Below are positions 59,286 through 64,000 of a DNA stretch of 64,000 nucleotides, in pieces. The stretch spans positions 351,368-415,367 of the forward strand of contig NZ_JABXYJ010000003.1 of NCBI RefSeq assembly GCF_013377855.1. The letters are read 5' to 3'. Position 1 is the stretch's first letter. Each line of letters begins with the position of its first letter. Source of the DNA: Cognatundibacterium oligocarboniphilum (GTDB taxonomy: Bacteria > Pseudomonadota > Gammaproteobacteria > Burkholderiales > Burkholderiaceae_D). The position numbers and the translations under genes are program-made. The notes beneath the pieces are model-generated. The model saw only the letters and a program-made list of their open reading frames with translations, was not told the origin of the DNA and made no database searches.

Positions 59286-59903
59286 TTAAAACAACATGGC
59301 AAACTGGCGTGCCGCCTGTTGCGGATCAGGCGCCTGATACACGCTGCTGATGGCTGCCACCATCTGCGCTCCTTCCTGCACCAGCGGCACTGCGTTTGTC
59401 GCTGTCATGCCGCCGATCACCACTTTTGGCAAATGCATCTGCGCGGTAGCTTCCGACAGCAGCGTGACCGGCGTCGTCACCGGATAACGCTTGACCCGGG
59501 AAGGATAAAATCCGCCGAATGCCACATAGCTGGCACCATCTGCCTGCGCCGCCAGCGCCAGCGCCAGGTCGCCATAACAAGATGCTCCGACGATCTTATC
59601 CGGCCCCAGCGTGCGCCGCGCCTGCGCCACCCCGGCATCAGTCGCCCCGACATGCACACCGTCGGCGTCAAGCTCCTGACACAGTGCCAGATGATCGTTA
59701 ATCACAAAAGGGCAAGCATATTGCCGGCACAGCTGCTGCAAAGCGACCGCCTGTTCCCACTGCAAAGCAGCCGGCGCTGTTTTATGCCGGTACTGCAGCA
59801 ACCGGACGCCGCCCCGCAGCGCCTGTTCCGTCACCTGTAATAACTGCGCCGTATCATCCCAATCCGGGGTTACCAGATACAGACCTGTCAAACTGGAAGT
59901 CAT
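59286..59903 (-). CDS. thiE: Thiamine-phosphate synthase
   Basis: Joins HMP diphosphate and thiazole phosphate to thiamine phosphate. The ATG at 59901-59903 (AGGAT upstream) gives 205 residues starting MTSSLTGLYLVTPD; 33 upstream open codons overlap thiD and are rejected. Family motifs RLLQYRHK, INDHLALCQELDADGVHVG and the YVAFGGFYPS segment are present. It is the last gene of the thiamine operon, 10 bases after thiD. Confidence 0.94.
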   Translation of the reverse strand: MTSSLTGLYLVTPDWDDTAQLLQVTEQALRGGVRLLQYRHKTAPAALQWEQAVALQQLCRQYACPFVINDHLALCQELDADGVHVGATDAGVAQARRTLGPDKIVGASCYGDLALALAAQADGASYVAFGGFYPSRVKRYPVTTPVTLLSEATAQMHLPKVVIGGMTATNAVPLVQEGAQMVAAISSVYQAPDPQQAARQFAMLF

Positions 59904-59913
59904 AGATATCCTT

Positions 59914-60765
59914 TCAAGTGTCACGCATGTTGAGTGTGACTTTATCGTCCGCCAGGCACGCGGATGCCGGACTGCGTTGCGGAATCCGCTGTCCCGCGGC
60001 AATGCGATAAGCCTGCGCCAGACACGACTGTGTGTATTCCTGCGCCAGGGTCAGGGCGTGCTCCATGCTTTGCCCGCATGCCAGCTGGCCTGCGATCGCC
60101 GCCGCCAGCGTGCAGCCGCTGCCGTGAAATTCACCGGACAAACGCGGCCACTGCCATGTCTGCGGCATTTCCCAATGTCCATGCCGGTACCAGTGGTTGA
60201 TGACCTCTTGCTCAGTACCATGCCCGCCTTTCAACAGAATATCCGCCGATACCTGCTGCATCAGTTCTTCGATTTGCGCCGTCCTGTCTGCCGCAGAGGA
60301 AGACAAGCGCTGCAGTTCAGGTAAATTCGGCGTCAGCAGTGTCGCCACTTTCAGCAGAGGCTGTATCGCTACAACGGCATCCTCCAGCGACAGACTGTCC
60401 CCCTTGCCGCTGCCGAGCACGGTGTCCACCACCACCGGTAAATCCGGCTGTTGTAATTGCATTTTCTGGATCAGGCTCGCCAGCGCCATCGCATTCTTGG
60501 TATGTGCGACGATACCCACCTTGACCGCACTGACCGGGATTTTTGCCATCAGCGTCATCGCCTGCTGCAGAATGATTTGCGCATCCACCGCATGCACCGC
60601 ATAGGCATGATCGTTGTCCTGCACGGTTAAGGCGGTGATGACCGGTAAGGCATGGGCGCCCTGTGCGGCGATGGCTTCGATGTCAGCCTGAATACCCGCA
60701 CCGCCGCTGGGATCATGTCCGGCAAACACCAGCACACAAGGACGTTGCGGGATCGTCGTTGCCAT
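59914..60765 (-). CDS. thiD: Hydroxymethylpyrimidine/phosphomethylpyrimidine kinase
   Basis: Phosphorylates HMP and HMP-P, feeding ThiE. The 283-residue ribokinase-fold protein has GHDPSGGAGIQADIEAIAAQGAHALPVITALT, VVDTVLGSGKGDSL-like catalytic loop and GSGCTLAAAIAGQLA with the catalytic Asp/Cys region. Its start overlaps the thiG stop by one base. Confidence 0.95.
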   Translation of the reverse strand: MATTIPQRPCVLVFAGHDPSGGAGIQADIEAIAAQGAHALPVITALTVQDNDHAYAVHAVDAQIILQQAMTLMAKIPVSAVKVGIVAHTKNAMALASLIQKMQLQQPDLPVVVDTVLGSGKGDSLSLEDAVVAIQPLLKVATLLTPNLPELQRLSSSAADRTAQIEELMQQVSADILLKGGHGTEQEVINHWYRHGHWEMPQTWQWPRLSGEFHGSGCTLAAAIAGQLACGQSMEHALTLAQEYTQSCLAQAYRIAAGQRIPQRSPASACLADDKVTLNMRDT

Positions 60766-61574
60766 CAGACGATACGCCCTGCCATTGGTGAAGATGGCGA
60801 CGCAGCAAACTTACGCGGCATACGTCCTGCTAAAAATGCCTCGCGCCCCGCCGCTACCGCCAACCCCATCGCGCGCGCCATGCGCACCGGGTCTTTGGCA
60901 CCGGCAATTGCGGTATTCATCAGTACGCCATCGCAGCCGAGCTCCATCGCAATCGCAGCATCGGACGCCGTACCAACACCGGCGTCGACCAGCACCGGCA
61001 CCCTGGACTGTTCGATAATCAGCGACAGATTCCACGGATTCAGTATGCCCATACCGGAACCAATTAACGACGCCAGCGGCATCACTGCAACGCAGCCGAT
61101 GTCTTCCAGCATACGCGCCTGTATCGGATCGTCGCTGCAATACACCATCACGTCAAAACCATCCTGCACCAATGTTTTCGCAGCTTTCAGGGTTTCCGGC
61201 ATATTCGGGAACAAGGTTTTTTCATCGCCCAGCACTTCGAGTTTGCACAGCTTATGACCACCTAATAATTCGCGTCCGAGCTGCAAAGTATAGACAGCAT
61301 CTTCAGCGTTATAGCAGCCGGCTGAATTCGGCAGAATGGTGTATTTCGACGGCGGTACCACATCGAGCAAACTCGGCGCATTCGGGTCCTGGCCGATATT
61401 CACACGACGAATCGCCACGGTGATGATTTCCGCTCCGGCCGCTTCAGTCGCAAATCTGGTTTGTTCTAAATCTTTATATTTTCCACTGCCAACCAACAAG
61501 CGTGAACGGTAGGTTTTACCGGCAATAGTCAGGCCGCTATCTACGCTTGTTGTTGCGCTTATTTCTGTTTGCAT
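60765..61574 (-). CDS. thiG: Thiazole synthase
   Basis: Forms the thiazole ring from deoxyxylulose-5-phosphate, ThiS-thiocarboxylate and dehydroglycine. The ATG at 61572-61574 gives 269 residues; family features include [31 protein letters not shown], and the [18 protein letters not shown] segment. The 89-base gap before it contains a stem-loop with tandem repeats. Confidence 0.96.
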   Translation of the reverse strand: MQTEISATTSVDSGLTIAGKTYRSRLLVGSGKYKDLEQTRFATEAAGAEIITVAIRRVNIGQDPNAPSLLDVVPPSKYTILPNSAGCYNAEDAVYTLQLGRELLGGHKLCKLEVLGDEKTLFPNMPETLKAAKTLVQDGFDVMVYCSDDPIQARMLEDIGCVAVMPLASLIGSGMGILNPWNLSLIIEQSRVPVLVDAGVGTASDAAIAMELGCDGVLMNTAIAGAKDPVRMARAMGLAVAAGREAFLAGRMPRKFAASPSSPMAGRIV

Positions 61575-61600
61575 GTTCCAATCCTTTTCTGTTTTTCTGC

Positions 61601-61648
61601 ATTGGCCTGTGAACACATACCAAAACACAGGTCAAAACACAGGCCAAT
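61601..61648 (-). repeat. Stem-loop with 12-base tandem repeats in the thiS-thiG gap
   Basis: Arms ATTGGCCTGTG (61601-61611) and CACAGGCCAAT (61638-61648) are perfect inverted repeats; the loop includes CAAAACACAGGT/CAAAACACAGGC in tandem (61621-61644). It could set processing or unequal expression of thiC-thiS versus thiG-thiD-thiE. Confidence 0.6.
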
Positions 61649-61663
61649 ACGGCGCACGTCACA

Positions 61664-61873
61664 TCAGCCGCCGCCAATGGCGCGCACCACATCGACTTTG
61701 TCACCCGCGTGCAAAGCATGTTCTGCCCAGCGTGAACGTGGAATAATTTCCCGGTTCACCGCGACCGCAATCGCTTTATCTGACAACTTCAGCTCTGCAA
61801 TCAACTCAGTCAGCCTCTGTGCCGGACTGAGCTGATGTGGCTCTCCGTTTAACTGGATTTCCATCGTCATCAT
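61664..61873 (-). CDS. thiS: Sulfur carrier protein ThiS
   Basis: A 69-residue ubiquitin-like protein whose C-terminal Gly-Gly carries the thiazole sulfur as thiocarboxylate. The end reads VRAIGGG, and VAVNREIIPRSRWAEHAL is typical. Starts at 61873 (MMTMEIQ) or at the third Met (61864) are both possible. It lies between thiC and thiG. Confidence 0.93.
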   Translation of the reverse strand: MMTMEIQLNGEPHQLSPAQRLTELIAELKLSDKAIAVAVNREIIPRSRWAEHALHAGDKVDVVRAIGGG

Positions 61874-61876
61874 CGC

Positions 61877-63964
<2,088 letters not shown>

Positions 63965-64000
63965 CATTATTTTCCACCGTCAGGCAAGCATTCTGCCGGG

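Overview
The window reads as chromosomal core DNA of a betaproteobacterium, most likely in the Burkholderiales near Oxalobacteraceae (Herminiimonas/Janthinobacterium-like). The basis is gene order and family resemblance, not a database search: rplU-rpmA-obgE-proB, ispB-pilB-pilC-pilD-coaE-zapD-yacG, secA-argJ-DUF815-mutT, tyrS-dtd-gpm, dusB-fis-purH-ruvCAB, and neighbouring Gram-negative porins. Base composition looks moderately GC-rich by eye, with AT-rich promoter regions. All genes look intact. I see no tRNA, rRNA, CRISPR array, insertion sequence or prophage.

Layout. 1-3541: an SsuABC/TauABC-like ABC importer (ATPase cut by the window edge) and an orphan branched-chain-type binding protein, all on the minus strand. 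3841-9719: ffh, a SWIB-domain protein, a lytic transglycosylase, proS, rppH and a CNP1-like secreted protein. 9801-13151: proB, obgE, rpmA, rplU on the minus strand. 13427-20210: ispB, the type IV pilus assembly genes pilBCD, coaE, zapD, yacG. 20231-24856: a minus-strand operon alr-dadA-(Rrf2-like regulator)-(TyrR-like sigma-54 activator). 25258-33515: mutT, a DUF815 ATPase, argJ, an acyl-CoA dehydrogenase, secA and an M23 peptidase, with dciA diverging from the last. 34111-40245: cobalamin adenosyltransferase, a LysR regulator, an aldo/keto reductase, a DsbA-like protein, anmK and a second M23 peptidase. 40541-48745: tyrS-dtd-gpm, then dusB-fis-purH-ruvC-ruvA-ruvB. 48977-56218: two porins, coq7, a putative Na+/H+ antiporter and uvrD. 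56298-59162: deoC-deoA-deoD. 59286 to the end: thiC-thiS-thiG-thiD-thiE behind a TPP riboswitch.

How the parts work together. Most of the region is housekeeping: protein export (ffh, secA), translation (proS, tyrS, dtd, L21, L27, dusB), DNA repair (ruvABC, uvrD), and cell wall, division and replication (zapD, M23 peptidases, lytic transglycosylase, anmK, dciA). The most interesting unit is the alanine catabolic operon. Its first gene, alr, is preceded by an exact sigma-54 promoter match (TGGCAC-N5-TTGCT), a near-match to the IHF consensus, a perfect 10-bp-arm palindrome at about -71, and a weak TyrR-box-like element at about -100. The last gene of the same operon encodes a sigma-54 activator with GAFTGA, an ACT domain and a TyrR-type HTH. 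This predicts a self-reinforcing, amino-acid-sensing circuit for racemisation and oxidation of alanine, with an Rrf2-like protein as a second regulator.

Other points worth attention: two intergenic loci carrying ATACT/AGTAT repeats around C-tracts that resemble operators of the CsoR/RcnR/FrmR family; three evenly spaced CTGAA/TTCAG palindromes at the proB promoter, one overlapping a perfect TATAAT; a TPP riboswitch whose downstream leader can hide the thiC ribosome binding site; and several strong intergenic palindromes without T-tracts.
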